The notes: generated by a model from the sequence alone, not told the origin. Shown: positions 34,181-42,598, counted from the first letter of the stretch. The stretch: 64,000 nucleotides of DNA from Adlercreutzia rubneri (GCF_009755265.1 NZ_WPOO01000014.1:1-64000), one strand, 5' to 3'. Translations and numbers: made by a program.

Positions 34181-35191
34181 ATGCCTTGCGCCATGGGTTC
34201 TGTCTCCCGCAACATCATCGTCGTGGCCGCGACCGCCATCTTTCTCGCGGCGGCCACGGCGGCGGCGCTCACGCTCGGCGCCTCCTCGGTGAGCCTGCCG
34301 GAGTTGGCGGCGTGGCTTGTCGGCGGCGATGTCTCCGATATGGCCCGCAACATCTTGGAGAACGTCCGCGTGCCGCGGGTGCTGGCGGCGCTTCTGGCCG
34401 GCGCGGCCCTGGCCACCTCCGGCGCGCTGATCCAGGCGTGCCTGGACAATCCGCTGGCGAGCCCCAACGTCATCGGCGTGAATTCCGGCGCTGGTCTCGC
34501 CGTGCTGCTGGCCGCCTCGCTCGTTCCCGGGGCGCTGTGGCTCACGCCGCTGGCGGCCTTTATCGGGGCGCTGGCGACGGCGCTCATCATCTTTGCGCTG
34601 TCGCTGGGCACGGGCTTAAGCCGCCTGACCGTGGTGCTCGCCGGCATCGCCATCACCACGGTGTTCGGCGCGGGCATGAACACCATCCTCATCGTGGATC
34701 CGGACGCCTACATCGGCTCGTCCACCTTCCTTGTGGGCGGCCTGTCCGGGGTGCTCATGCGCGATCTGGCGTGGCCCGCTGCCTACATCGCTGTGGGCCT
34801 GGTGGCGGCGCTGGCGGGGGCGGCGAAGCTGAACATCCTCTCGCTCGGCGACGAGGCCGCCCACAGCCTGGGCGTGAACGTGCGCGCCGTGCGTCTGGGG
34901 ATGCTCGCCGTGGCCGCGGTGCTCGCCGGTGCGGCCGTGAGCTTCGCGGGGCTTATCGGGTTCGTGGGGCTTGTGGTGCCGCACCTGATGCGCTTCTTCG
35001 TCGGCCACGACAACCGCTGGGTGGTGCCGGCCTCGGCCTTGGCCGGGGCGGCCTTCGTTGTGGGCTGCGACCTTCTGGCCCGGGTGCTGTTCGCCCCCTA
35101 CGAGCTGCCCGTGGGCATCCTTCTGGCCTTCATCGGCGGCCCCTTCTTCATCTACCTCATCCTGAAGAACAAAGGAGGCGGCCTTGACTGA
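34181..35191 (+). CDS. FecCD-family ABC permease
   Basis: The 336-residue protein has about ten membrane helices and the FecCD/BtuC signatures RVPRVLAALLAGAALATSGALIQ, LGDEAAHSLGVNV and GLIGFVGLVVPHLMRFF. It forms the membrane channel of the importer. It ends 8 bases inside the following ATPase gene. An internal ATG at 34193 is an alternative start. Confidence 0.9.
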   Translation: MPCAMGSVSRNIIVVAATAIFLAAATAAALTLGASSVSLPELAAWLVGGDVSDMARNILENVRVPRVLAALLAGAALATSGALIQACLDNPLASPNVIGVNSGAGLAVLLAASLVPGALWLTPLAAFIGALATALIIFALSLGTGLSRLTVVLAGIAITTVFGAGMNTILIVDPDAYIGSSTFLVGGLSGVLMRDLAWPAAYIAVGLVAALAGAAKLNILSLGDEAAHSLGVNVRAVRLGMLAVAAVLAGAAVSFAGLIGFVGLVVPHLMRFFVGHDNRWVVPASALAGAAFVVGCDLLARVLFAPYELPVGILLAFIGGPFFIYLILKNKGGGLD

Positions 35192-36080
35192 GTGCGTTAT
35201 CCGGGGCGAGAGAACGCCGTCGTGTGCGCGTCCCGCCGACGTTGGGGCGCGCTCGCCGGAGTGCGCCATCCGCTACGAGGGCGTCTCGTTCTCCTACAAG
35301 CCGGGTGCCCCCTTCATGGAAGGGCTTTCCGCCGCCATCCCCGCCGGCGCGGTGACGAGCATCGTCGGTCCCAACGGCTGCGGGAAATCGACGCTGGTGA
35401 AGTTGGCCGCCGGCCTTTTGCGCCCTGTGGCGGGGCGGGTGGAAGTGGCCGGCCACGACACGGGTGAGCTGGCCTCGCGCGAACGGGCGCATCTGATGGC
35501 CGTGCTGGCCCAGACCTCCCGCGTGCCTCCCATGACCGTGGAGGCTCTGGTGGCCTGCGGCCGCCATCCGCACCTGGGGTGGGGCGGCCGACTCGGGCCG
35601 ACCGATCGCGCGGCCGTGGAAGCCGCCATGGAACGGGCCGGGGTCGCGGTCTTCCGCAATCATGACCTGCACCAGCTTTCTGGCGGCGAGCGTCAGCGTG
35701 CCCATGTGGCCCGCACACTCGCCCAGGACACCGACCTCATCGTGCTGGACGAGCCCACCACCTATCTGGATATCAGCGCCTGCCACGACCTCATGGCCCT
35801 CGTGCGCGACTTGAACCGCCGCGAGGGCAAGACCGTTGCTATGGTCATCCACGATTTGGATCTTGCCCTGCGCTACTCCGATTACCTCGTGGTGATGCGG
35901 AAGGGGAGGGTCGCCGCCCAGGGCCCGACCGACGAGGTGCTCGCCTCGGGCGCCGTCGGCGACGCCTTCCATATGGACATCTGCCCCCACGACCGCCCGC
36001 GTTTTGCAGAACGCGGCGAGGATTTCGAAGGGCGCGCCGAAACCGAGCGTGGCTACGTGCTGTACCCCCGTCGCCGCTGA
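35184..36080 (+). CDS. ABC transporter ATPase (FecE/BtuD type)
   Basis: The 298-residue protein has Walker A GPNGCGKST, the signature LSGGERQRAHVARTLAQ, Walker B LIVLDEPTTYLD and the H-loop His. It energises the importer with the permease and lipoprotein. The start is a TTG at 35184 after AAAGGAGG, overlapping the permease stop by 8 bases. The N-terminal 28 residues are unlike the family and variable. Confidence 0.9.
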   Translation: MTECVIRGERTPSCARPADVGARSPECAIRYEGVSFSYKPGAPFMEGLSAAIPAGAVTSIVGPNGCGKSTLVKLAAGLLRPVAGRVEVAGHDTGELASRERAHLMAVLAQTSRVPPMTVEALVACGRHPHLGWGGRLGPTDRAAVEAAMERAGVAVFRNHDLHQLSGGERQRAHVARTLAQDTDLIVLDEPTTYLDISACHDLMALVRDLNRREGKTVAMVIHDLDLALRYSDYLVVMRKGRVAAQGPTDEVLASGAVGDAFHMDICPHDRPRFAERGEDFEGRAETERGYVLYPRRR

Positions 36081-36090
36081 CGGGCGGCGC

Positions 36091-36174
36091 GAGGCCCCGA
36101 GGCCTCGAGGCCCGAGGCCCGGAAGCCCCGAGGCCCGAGGCCCGGAGATCCCGAGGCCCGGAGGTCCCGAGGCA
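36091..36174. repeat. Short tandem repeats of CCCGAGGC type
   Basis: About nine degenerate copies of an 8-10-bp CCCGAGGC(C) unit follow the ABC ATPase stop, a simple-sequence tract prone to slippage. It leads into the promoter of the riboflavin leader. Confidence 0.75.
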
Positions 36175-36220
36175 TCGGCGGCGTCTATCGACCGCCGCGC
36201 GCATCCAATGGCCCCGGGGG

Positions 36221-36249
36221 TTGCGCGCACGGCGGCCGTCGCCTACAAT
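36221..36249 (+). promoter_or_regulatory. Promoter of the FMN riboswitch transcript
   Basis: TTGCGC (36221-36226) and TACAAT (36244-36249) are 17 nt apart, about 20 nt before the riboswitch aptamer. Confidence 0.6.
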
Positions 36250-36267
36250 GTGCCCCGTGAATTATGT

Positions 36268-36408
36268 TTCAGGGCGAGGTGGAAATCCTCACTGGCGGTA
36301 AGCATGGCGGCGGACACGAGCCGCCCGCAAGCCCGCGACCCTGCGCGAGAGTGCAGGCTGACCCGGTGAAATTCCGGGGCCAACGGTCACAGTCCGGATG
36401 GGAGAGGC
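36268..36408 (+). ncRNA. FMN riboswitch (RFN element)
   Basis: The conserved RFN blocks are present in order: AGGGCGAGGTGGAAATCC, ACTGGCGGTAAG, AGCCCGCGA, GGTGAAATTCCGGGGCC, AACGGTCACAGTCCGGATG and GGAGAGG. The aptamer binds FMN. It is followed by a terminator hairpin and then the RibU-like gene, so FMN would switch riboflavin uptake off by premature termination. Confidence 0.95.
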
Positions 36409-36473
36409 AGACGTTCGCGTTTCTGGCGCCCCGACCGACGGGGCCGATGCAAACGGAAGCGCGACATCATGGA

Positions 36474-36515
36474 AGCCTGTATGAAAGGAATTCATACGGG
36501 CTCGTTTTCTTTTTG
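36474..36515 (+). terminator. Riboswitch-controlled terminator
   Basis: A 12-bp stem (36474-36485 with 36491-36502, one G-T pair) is followed by TTTTCTTTTT. It lies between the FMN aptamer and the ribosome site of the transporter gene. Confidence 0.85.
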
Positions 36516-36568
36516 CGAGGGGAAGCGGCTCCGGAAGATACGCCTCGCGAAGAGAAAGAAGGTCCATC

Positions 36569-37210
36569 ATGGCCAACAAGCCCACGACCCATCCCGCTGT
36601 CGGCTCCTCCACCGTGCGCCCCGCCAAGGCACCCACGGCCCAGAAGACCATGGCGAACACGAACCGCTGGTCCACCCGCGTGCTCGTGACCATCGCGCTT
36701 CTGTGCGCCATCTCGGTGCTCCTGTCCTTCGTCGAGTTCCCGCTGCTGCCCGGCGTGGCGTGGCTGTCCTACGACGCCTCCATCATGCCCGCGGCGGTCT
36801 GCGGCTTCGCCTTTGGCCCGGCGGCGGGTCTCGCCTGCGGCATCATCTCGGTGGTGGCCCACGGCATCCTGTTCGCCGACTTCACGGGTGCGCTCATGAA
36901 CCTGCTCGTGGTCATCGGCTTCATTCTGCCCTCGGCGCTCGTGTACAAGAAGATTCACACCCTGAAGGGCGCCATCATCGGTCTGGTGCTCGGCATCGTG
37001 TTCGCCGTCATCATGGCCGTGCTCGGCAACCTCGTGGTCACCCCGGCCTGGCTCGGCGTGCCGCTCGATGCCGTCGTGGCCATGATCGTGCCCATCCTCA
37101 TCCCGTTCAACCTGCTGAAGGGCCTTTTGAACGCCATTCTGACGCTTATCGTCTACAAGGCCATCTCGAACCTCATCACCCCGAAGAAAGACCAGGTTAA
37201 GGGCCGCTAA
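36569..37210 (+). CDS. ribU: ECF transporter substrate-binding subunit, RibU-like (riboflavin)
   Basis: The 213-residue protein has a 35-residue polar N-terminus and six hydrophobic helices. The segment SFVEFPLLPGVAWLSYDASIMPA matches the substrate loop of RibU. The FMN riboswitch in its leader makes riboflavin the likely cargo. It overlaps the first ATPase gene by one base, so S-component and energising module are one operon. Confidence 0.88.
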   Translation: MANKPTTHPAVGSSTVRPAKAPTAQKTMANTNRWSTRVLVTIALLCAISVLLSFVEFPLLPGVAWLSYDASIMPAAVCGFAFGPAAGLACGIISVVAHGILFADFTGALMNLLVVIGFILPSALVYKKIHTLKGAIIGLVLGIVFAVIMAVLGNLVVTPAWLGVPLDAVVAMIVPILIPFNLLKGLLNAILTLIVYKAISNLITPKKDQVKGR

Positions 37211-38046
37211 TGAGTGCAGACGTCTTCGTCGATTTCCGCGATGCCGCCTTCACCTACGATGGGGAGGCCTTCGTCTTCCGTCATCTGAACCTGACGGTGC
37301 CCCAGGGGCAGTTTCTGTGTCTGCTCGGTGGCAACGGCTCGGGGAAGTCCACCCTGGCCAAGCACATCAACGCGCTGCTTCTGCCCGACGAGGGCGAGGT
37401 GGACGTGTTCGGCTGCGACACCCGCGACGCAGAGCAGACCTACTTCATCCGCTCCAACGCCGGGCTCGTCTTCCAAAACCCCGACGACCAGCTGGTGGCG
37501 AGCCTCATCGAGAACGACGTCGCCTTCGGCCCGGAGAACCTCGGCATCCCCAACCCCGAGCTGCGCGAGCGCGTGACCCGGGCGCTCGCCGAAGTGGGCT
37601 TGCAGGGCTTCGAGGCCCACGAGACCAATGCGCTCTCGGGCGGCCAGAAGCAGCGCGTGGCCATCGCCGGGGTGCTCGCTATGGACCCGGCCATCCTCAT
37701 CCTGGACGAGGCCACGGCCATGCTCGACCCGCGCGGGCGCGCCGGGCTCATGCGCGTCGTGCGCGAGCTGCATGAGCGCGGCATGACCGTCGTGATGATC
37801 ACCCATTTCATGGAAGAGGCGGCCGCGGCCGACCGCGTGGTGGTGCTCGACGGCGGCGAGATCCGCATGGACGGCGCCCCGGAAGAGGTGCTCGTGCGCG
37901 CCGACGAGCTGCGCTCGCTTTCCCTGGAGGTGCCCTTCGCCTGCCGCCTTTCGCTCGAGCTGCAGGCCGCGGGCGTTCCCGTTTCCACCTGCATCACCGA
38001 CGACACCCTGAAGGAGGAGCTATGCGCCTTGCGTTCGAAGATGTGA
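37210..38046 (+). CDS. ecfA1: ECF transporter ATPase A1
   Basis: The 278-residue ABC ATPase has GGNGSGKST, the Q-loop FQNPDDQ, signature LSGGQKQRVAIAGVLA and LILDEATAMLD. The FQNPDDQLVASLIENDVAFGPENLG stretch is typical of EcfA. It pairs with EcfA2 to energise the transporter. It overlaps the next gene by 25 bases. Confidence 0.92.
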   Translation: MSADVFVDFRDAAFTYDGEAFVFRHLNLTVPQGQFLCLLGGNGSGKSTLAKHINALLLPDEGEVDVFGCDTRDAEQTYFIRSNAGLVFQNPDDQLVASLIENDVAFGPENLGIPNPELRERVTRALAEVGLQGFEAHETNALSGGQKQRVAIAGVLAMDPAILILDEATAMLDPRGRAGLMRVVRELHERGMTVVMITHFMEEAAAADRVVVLDGGEIRMDGAPEEVLVRADELRSLSLEVPFACRLSLELQAAGVPVSTCITDDTLKEELCALRSKM

Positions 38047-39020
38047 GCTACTCCTACGAGGGCGGCGAGGCGAAGAAGAGGCGCGGCCGCCGCAAGAAGG
38101 ACGCCGCCCGCCAGGCCGATTGGGGCAACGCGCCCGATGCCGTGTGGGCCCTGCGCGATGTGACCTTCACGGTGGAGCCGGGGGAGTTCTTCGGCGTCGC
38201 GGGGCACACCGGCAGCGGAAAATCCACGCTCATCCAGCATATGAACGGACTCGTGCATCCCACGTGCGGCCGTGTTCTGGCCGATGGGCGCGACTTGGCG
38301 GAGAAGGGCGTCGCCACCGAGGTGCGCCGCCAGGTGGGACTCGTGTTCCAGTATCCCGAGAACCAGCTGTTCGCCAACACCGTCTACGACGACGTAGCCT
38401 TCGGGCCGCGCAACATGGGGCTTGGCGCCGAGGAGGTCGACCGCCGCGTGCGGGAGGGCCTGGCCTTGGTGGGGCTGTCTTTCGACGAGCTTTCCGAGCG
38501 CAGCCCCTTCGATCTGTCCGGCGGGCAGCAGCGCCGCGTGGCCTTCGCCGGCGTGCTCGCCATGGAGCCGGAGGTGCTCGTGCTCGACGAGCCGGTGGCC
38601 GGGCTGGATCCGCTCTCCCGCGAGGAGTTCCTGGGGCTCATCCGCGAGCTGCACGCCGGCGGCCGCACCATCGTCATGGTGTCCCATTCCATGGAGGATT
38701 TGGCGGCCCTAAGCGACCGCATCCTCGTGCTGTCCGAGGGACGCGTGTTCCGCCTGGGGACGCCGGCCGAGGTGTTCGCCGACGCGGCGGCGCTGAAGGC
38801 CGTGGGCCTGGGGGCTCCGGCGCCCGAGGCCTTCGCTGCCTCCCTGCGCGAGGCCGGCTTTACGCTGGGTCGCGACCTCTACGACGAGCGCACCCTGGCC
38901 GCCGACATCGCCGCCCAACTTGCGGGCACCCCGGTGGCCGCCGCGCCCGATGCGGCGGTCGGCTTCGCGGCGTTGCGGGCTGCCGACGCCGTCGCCGAGG
39001 GTGGTGGCGACGATGCCTGA
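38022..39020 (+). CDS. ecfA2: ECF transporter ATPase A2
   Basis: The 332-residue ABC ATPase has GHTGSGKST, FQYPENQLFANTVYDDVAFGPRN, LSGGQQRRVAFAGVLA and VLVLDEPVAGLDP. A Lys/Arg-rich insertion of about 20 residues (KKRRGRRKKD) follows the first strand, and the C-terminus extends about 50 residues beyond the usual family length with Ala-rich sequence. AAGGAGGAGCT precedes the ATG. Confidence 0.92.
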   Translation: MRLAFEDVSYSYEGGEAKKRRGRRKKDAARQADWGNAPDAVWALRDVTFTVEPGEFFGVAGHTGSGKSTLIQHMNGLVHPTCGRVLADGRDLAEKGVATEVRRQVGLVFQYPENQLFANTVYDDVAFGPRNMGLGAEEVDRRVREGLALVGLSFDELSERSPFDLSGGQQRRVAFAGVLAMEPEVLVLDEPVAGLDPLSREEFLGLIRELHAGGRTIVMVSHSMEDLAALSDRILVLSEGRVFRLGTPAEVFADAAALKAVGLGAPAPEAFAASLREAGFTLGRDLYDERTLAADIAAQLAGTPVAAAPDAAVGFAALRAADAVAEGGGDDA

Positions 39021-39822
39021 TCGCGCCATCATCGGCCAGTACTGGCCCGAGGACTCGCTGGTTCACGCTATGGATCCCCGGGTGAAGTTCATCCTGTCCT
39101 TCGTGCTCATGGCAGCGGTGTTCTGCGCGGCGACGCCCTTGTCGCTGGCGGTGGCGGCCCTGTTCATCGTGGGCTTCTACGCGGCGAGCCGCATCCCGCT
39201 GCTGCAGGCCATCCGGGCTATCGGCCCCTTGCTTGTGCTCGTAGTGCTGACGGCGCTCCTGAACGTGCTGTTCGTTCAGGGCGGCCACGTCTACTTCGAG
39301 TTCGGCATCATCTGCATCAGCGAGAAGGGCCTGCAGTCGGCCGTCTTCATCGGCTGTCGCCTGCTGCTTCTGCTCATGGGGATGAGCCTGCTCACCCTGA
39401 CGACCGCGACCCTCGACATCACGGCGGCCTTCGAGCGTCTGATGGCACCGCTTTCGCGCATCGGCGTTCCCGCCCACGAGCTGGGCATGATTCTCGGCAT
39501 CGCGCTGCGCTTTTTGCCGCAGTTCATGACCGAGCTCGGCATCATCTACTGCGCCCAGAAAAGTCGCGGCGCCCACTTCAACGCGAATCCCTTCCGTGGC
39601 GGCATCCAGTCGCTTACGGCTCTGCTCATCCCGCTGTTCACGAGCGCCTTCCGCCACGCCGAGACCCTGAGCGCCGCCATGGAGGCCCGCTGCTACCACG
39701 GTGGCGTCGGCACCACGCGTCTCGACCCGTTGCGCCTCACCTGGCGCGACGCCGTCGGCACCGGTGCCCTCGTCCTCATGATCGCCGCCGTCGTCGCCAC
39801 CAACTATGTTCCCTTGTCATAA
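39013..39822 (+). CDS. ecfT: ECF transporter transmembrane subunit EcfT
   Basis: The 269-residue protein has the CbiQ/EcfT fold with several membrane helices and the two coupling motifs SRGAHF and MEARCYHG that contact the ATPases. The ATG at 39013 overlaps the EcfA2 stop by 8 bases. It completes RibU-A1-A2-T, and the module may also serve other S-components elsewhere. Confidence 0.9.
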   Translation: MPDRAIIGQYWPEDSLVHAMDPRVKFILSFVLMAAVFCAATPLSLAVAALFIVGFYAASRIPLLQAIRAIGPLLVLVVLTALLNVLFVQGGHVYFEFGIICISEKGLQSAVFIGCRLLLLLMGMSLLTLTTATLDITAAFERLMAPLSRIGVPAHELGMILGIALRFLPQFMTELGIIYCAQKSRGAHFNANPFRGGIQSLTALLIPLFTSAFRHAETLSAAMEARCYHGGVGTTRLDPLRLTWRDAVGTGALVLMIAAVVATNYVPLS

Positions 39823-39833
39823 AGAGTTGAGCA

Positions 39834-39960
39834 GCGGGAGGTCGGAGGCGGTGGCGCCGCGCGCAGTTCATTCAATGGCATGGGTAGAACGATGCGGCCC
39901 TCATCGAGCCCTGCCATTGAATGCTGTTTGAGCACGGCACTTCCGCCTCCGACCTCCCGC
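39834..39960. repeat. 127-bp nested palindrome between ecfT and the FMN-binding protein
   Basis: The outer perfect 18-bp arms are 39834-39851 and 39943-39960; the inner perfect 12-bp arms CATTCAATGGCA and TGCCATTGAATG are 39869-39880 and 39912-39923. No gene is inside. Confidence 0.8.
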
Positions 39961-39993
39961 GGACAAGCCAGAATTTCAAGAAAGGAACCCGAA

Positions 39994-40419
39994 ATGACCG
40001 GAAACGAGCTTATCGTCGACTACCTCACGAGCGTCCCCGCCTGGTACCTCGCCACGGTGGAGGATACCCCGGAGGGCGCCCAGCCCCACGTGCGCCCCTT
40101 CAGCTTCGCCGCGCTGCAGGACGGCGAGATCCAGTTCTGCACCGCCACCACCAAGGACTGCTACCGCGAAATGCAGGCCATCCCCCGCGTGGAGCTGACC
40201 GCCTGGAAGCCCGGGCGCGGCTGGATCATCCTGCGGGGCCGCGCGAACCTGGAAGACCGCGCCAACGCGACCGTGCGCGAGGAGGGCTTCAAACACATGG
40301 TCGCCCTCGGCGAGGACTGGGACGATCCGGCTGACCCGCGCCTCACCTTCTTCACCATCGACGACGCCGAGGCCTGGCTCTGCGACATCGACGGCTCCTG
40401 GAACCCCATCGAGCTGTAA
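39994..40419 (+). CDS. Pyridoxamine 5'-phosphate oxidase-like FMN-binding protein
   Basis: The 141-residue protein has the split-barrel flavin-binding pattern WYLATVEDTPEGAQPHVRPFSF followed by QFCTATTKDCYREM. The family includes many small flavoproteins reducing or binding diverse substrates; substrate unknown. AAAGGAACCCGAA precedes the ATG. A location after the riboflavin transporter fits a flavin user but may be chance. Confidence 0.8.
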   Translation: MTGNELIVDYLTSVPAWYLATVEDTPEGAQPHVRPFSFAALQDGEIQFCTATTKDCYREMQAIPRVELTAWKPGRGWIILRGRANLEDRANATVREEGFKHMVALGEDWDDPADPRLTFFTIDDAEAWLCDIDGSWNPIEL

Positions 40420-40525
40420 AGCATTTTAGGCCAGGGTTTCTGCCTTGGCGAATCGCGACTTCGCGTTCCGCCTGCGACTCGATAGGTGATCTTTTCAAGA
40501 TCCAGGCAATCAAATGCGCTCACAA

Positions 40526-40547
40526 TGACAAAGTGTCACCCTATGAT
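40526..40547 (+). promoter_or_regulatory. Promoter/operator candidate of the acyl-CoA operon
   Basis: TGACAaagTGTCA (40526-40538) is a short inverted repeat that directly precedes TATGAT (40542-40547), a good -10 box. Its AAGTGTC half recurs in the inverted repeat upstream of fixA. Confidence 0.45.
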
Positions 40548-40606
40548 ACTGTTCTTTCCCACTTGAGAAATCTGTGAGTTCAGTAAGAGAGAACATCCGA
40601 TCAGAC

Positions 40607-40644
40607 TTTCGCGTAGCGGGCCATAGAGAGCCCGGTACGCGAAA
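40607..40644 (+). promoter_or_regulatory. Leader hairpin overlapping the ribosome site of the acyl-CoA dehydrogenase gene
   Basis: TTTCGCGTA (40607-40615) pairs with TACGCGAAA (40636-40644), and GGGC with GCCC inside. The right arm ends within GAAAGGAG, the ribosome site of the ATG at 40657, so the hairpin could limit translation. Confidence 0.55.
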
Positions 40645-40656
40645 GGAGATCGGCCT

Positions 40657-41817
40657 ATGTATGAGTTTTCTCCGACCGATGAGCAAGAACTGCTCATGGA
40701 AGCAGCGGATCAGTTCATGGATTCCTGCGGATTCGACGAGGAGTACTTCAAGCGATGCTACGACGAGCATCGCGTTCCCGAGGAGTATTACGCTGCCCTG
40801 AAGGAGTCCCCGTTCGGAACGCTCGGCCTTCCCGAGCAGTTCGGCGGCGTGCCCGTCGACCAAGTGACAATGATGCTCGTGCAGGAGCGCTTCTTCCGCC
40901 GCAACTTCCCCTTCAACACCCCCGTGCTGCAGATTAAGGATGCGCAAGAGTTCGGCTCGGAGGAGCAGCTGCGCAAGGTGACCGAGGCATTGAAGACGAA
41001 AGCCATGGCATTCTCCCTCGGCATATCGGAGCCTGGCGCTGGCTCCGACAGCACGTGCATCGCCTCGACCGCAACGCGGCGCGACGGCAAGGTGTACCTG
41101 AACGGCACCAAGACGTTCATCACTAATGCCGCCTATTGCCCCTACATCCTGTTTGTGACACGCGATCTCGACAACCCGAACCCCTACGCAGGCATGACCA
41201 TGTGGTTCGTTGACGCCAGCGCGCCGGGCATCACGATGAGCCCCATGCAGAAAATCGGCAACAAGTCGGCTCCGATCTGCGAGGTGTACTTCGACAACGT
41301 CGAAGTGGAGGAGTCGGATATCTTCGGCAAAGAGAACAACGGCTTCATGCAGCTCGTGAAGAACTTCGAGCTTGAGCGCATCTCCATTGCCAATCAGTCC
41401 CTCGGGCAAGCCGAGTACTGCTACCTCACGGCGCTCGAGTACGCCGTCACTCGCGAGCAGTTTGGTAAGCCCATCTCCTCGTTCCAGCTCATCCAGGACA
41501 AGCTCGCTGAGATGCGCGTGAAGATCGACAACATGCGCTTCCAGGTGCTGCAGGCTGCCTGGATGAAGGACAACGGGAAATCGACGCAGGTGGAATCGGG
41601 TCTCGCCAAGTTGTACAACGCGCGGGAGGCCTTCGAGGTGTGCGATATGGCCATACAGATCCTCGGCGGTCTGGGCTACACCGAGGAAAGCCCCGTCGGG
41701 CGCGTGTGGCTCGATGCGCGCATGAACCGCATCGGCGGGGGCACCGACGAGATCATCATCAAGTCGGTGGGCAAGGAGCTGGCGAAAGCCGAAGCGAAGC
41801 GCTTGAATCGACGCTAG
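40657..41817 (+). CDS. Acyl-CoA dehydrogenase, CaiA-like (crotonobetainyl-CoA reductase type)
   Basis: The 386-residue flavoenzyme has the family signatures SEPGAGSD, GTKTFITNAAY and AIQILGGLGYTEESPVGRVWLDAR. The usual catalytic Glu position near the C-terminus is Gly (NRIGGGTDEI), the same variant found in CaiA of Escherichia coli (SGGSDEM). Length (CaiA is 380) and the following genes support a CaiA-type reductase that reduces an enoyl-CoA with electrons from FixABCX. The substrate is not certain. It leads a four-gene operon. Confidence 0.82.
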   Translation: MYEFSPTDEQELLMEAADQFMDSCGFDEEYFKRCYDEHRVPEEYYAALKESPFGTLGLPEQFGGVPVDQVTMMLVQERFFRRNFPFNTPVLQIKDAQEFGSEEQLRKVTEALKTKAMAFSLGISEPGAGSDSTCIASTATRRDGKVYLNGTKTFITNAAYCPYILFVTRDLDNPNPYAGMTMWFVDASAPGITMSPMQKIGNKSAPICEVYFDNVEVEESDIFGKENNGFMQLVKNFELERISIANQSLGQAEYCYLTALEYAVTREQFGKPISSFQLIQDKLAEMRVKIDNMRFQVLQAAWMKDNGKSTQVESGLAKLYNAREAFEVCDMAIQILGGLGYTEESPVGRVWLDARMNRIGGGTDEIIIKSVGKELAKAEAKRLNRR

Positions 41818-41827
41818 GGGGCAACTG

Positions 41828-42598
41828 ATGAACGAGCTTGTTTACATCGAGAAGCACGACACGGGCGTTGCGGAGATCGTGCTGAACAACCCGGCCCGCA
41901 AGAACGCCATGGGAGCGCCCATGATGAGGGAGCTGTGCGCGGCCGTGCTCGAAGTGCAGGACGACGACGAGGTGCGCGCGATCGTGCTGCGCGGCGAGGG
42001 CGGCTGCTTCTGCTCGGGGGGCGATCTGTCCGGCGTGGCCTCCGGTGGCCGCAAAAGCGTGGAGGAGAGCCGCGACAGCATCTCCGTGTTCGGACGCGCC
42101 GTCTCTTATATCCAGAATTGCGAGAAGCCCTTCATCGCGGCGGTCGAGGGGTACGCCATGGGCGGTGGCTTCAGCCTCGCTCTGGCGTGCGATATGGTCT
42201 ATGCCGCCGATGAGGCGATCTTCTCCTCCAACTTCCTCCACGTAGCCCTTGCCCCCGAGATGGGCGCCATGGTGTTTCTCTCCCAGGCCTGCGGCGTCTA
42301 CAAGGCGAAGGAGCTGTGGTACAGCGGGCGTCGCGTCACGGGATTGGAAGGATTCGATCTGGGGTTCGTGAGCGTTCACGCGCCGGCGGCCGAGCTGATG
42401 GAAAAGGCCATGGAGAGCGCCGAGAAGATAGCGACGCTCCCGCGCACGCCTCTTCGCATCATGAAGCGCATCGTGAACACGCATGTCCTCAGCGAGGTTC
42501 CCGCCGTGCTCGCGGCCGACGCCCAAGATTCCCCGCTGTGCTTTTTGTCCGAGGAAGGTCTGGCCTATCTGGCCGAGAACTTCATGAAGAAGAAGTAG
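41828..42598 (+). CDS. Crotonase-family enoyl-CoA hydratase/isomerase without hydratase glutamates
   Basis: The 256-residue protein has the crotonase oxyanion-hole motifs CSGGDLSG and YAMGGGFSLALA. In CaiD and other hydratases the residue after GGGF is a catalytic Glu; here it is Ser. The second Glu in PEAKLG is replaced by NFLHVAL. A Glu remains in APEMGA, where delta3-delta2 enoyl-CoA isomerases keep their catalytic Glu. An isomerase or another reaction is therefore more likely than hydration. The position between dehydrogenase and ligase and the length match CaiD (261). Confidence 0.78.
   Translation: MNELVYIEKHDTGVAEIVLNNPARKNAMGAPMMRELCAAVLEVQDDDEVRAIVLRGEGGCFCSGGDLSGVASGGRKSVEESRDSISVFGRAVSYIQNCEKPFIAAVEGYAMGGGFSLALACDMVYAADEAIFSSNFLHVALAPEMGAMVFLSQACGVYKAKELWYSGRRVTGLEGFDLGFVSVHAPAAELMEKAMESAEKIATLPRTPLRIMKRIVNTHVLSEVPAVLAADAQDSPLCFLSEEGLAYLAENFMKKK

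Noticed and set aside
36091..36174. CCCGAGGC tandem tract considered as a coding or regulatory repeat
   Set aside because: No frame or conserved spacing; it looks like simple-sequence slippage between the ABC ATPase and the riboswitch promoter.
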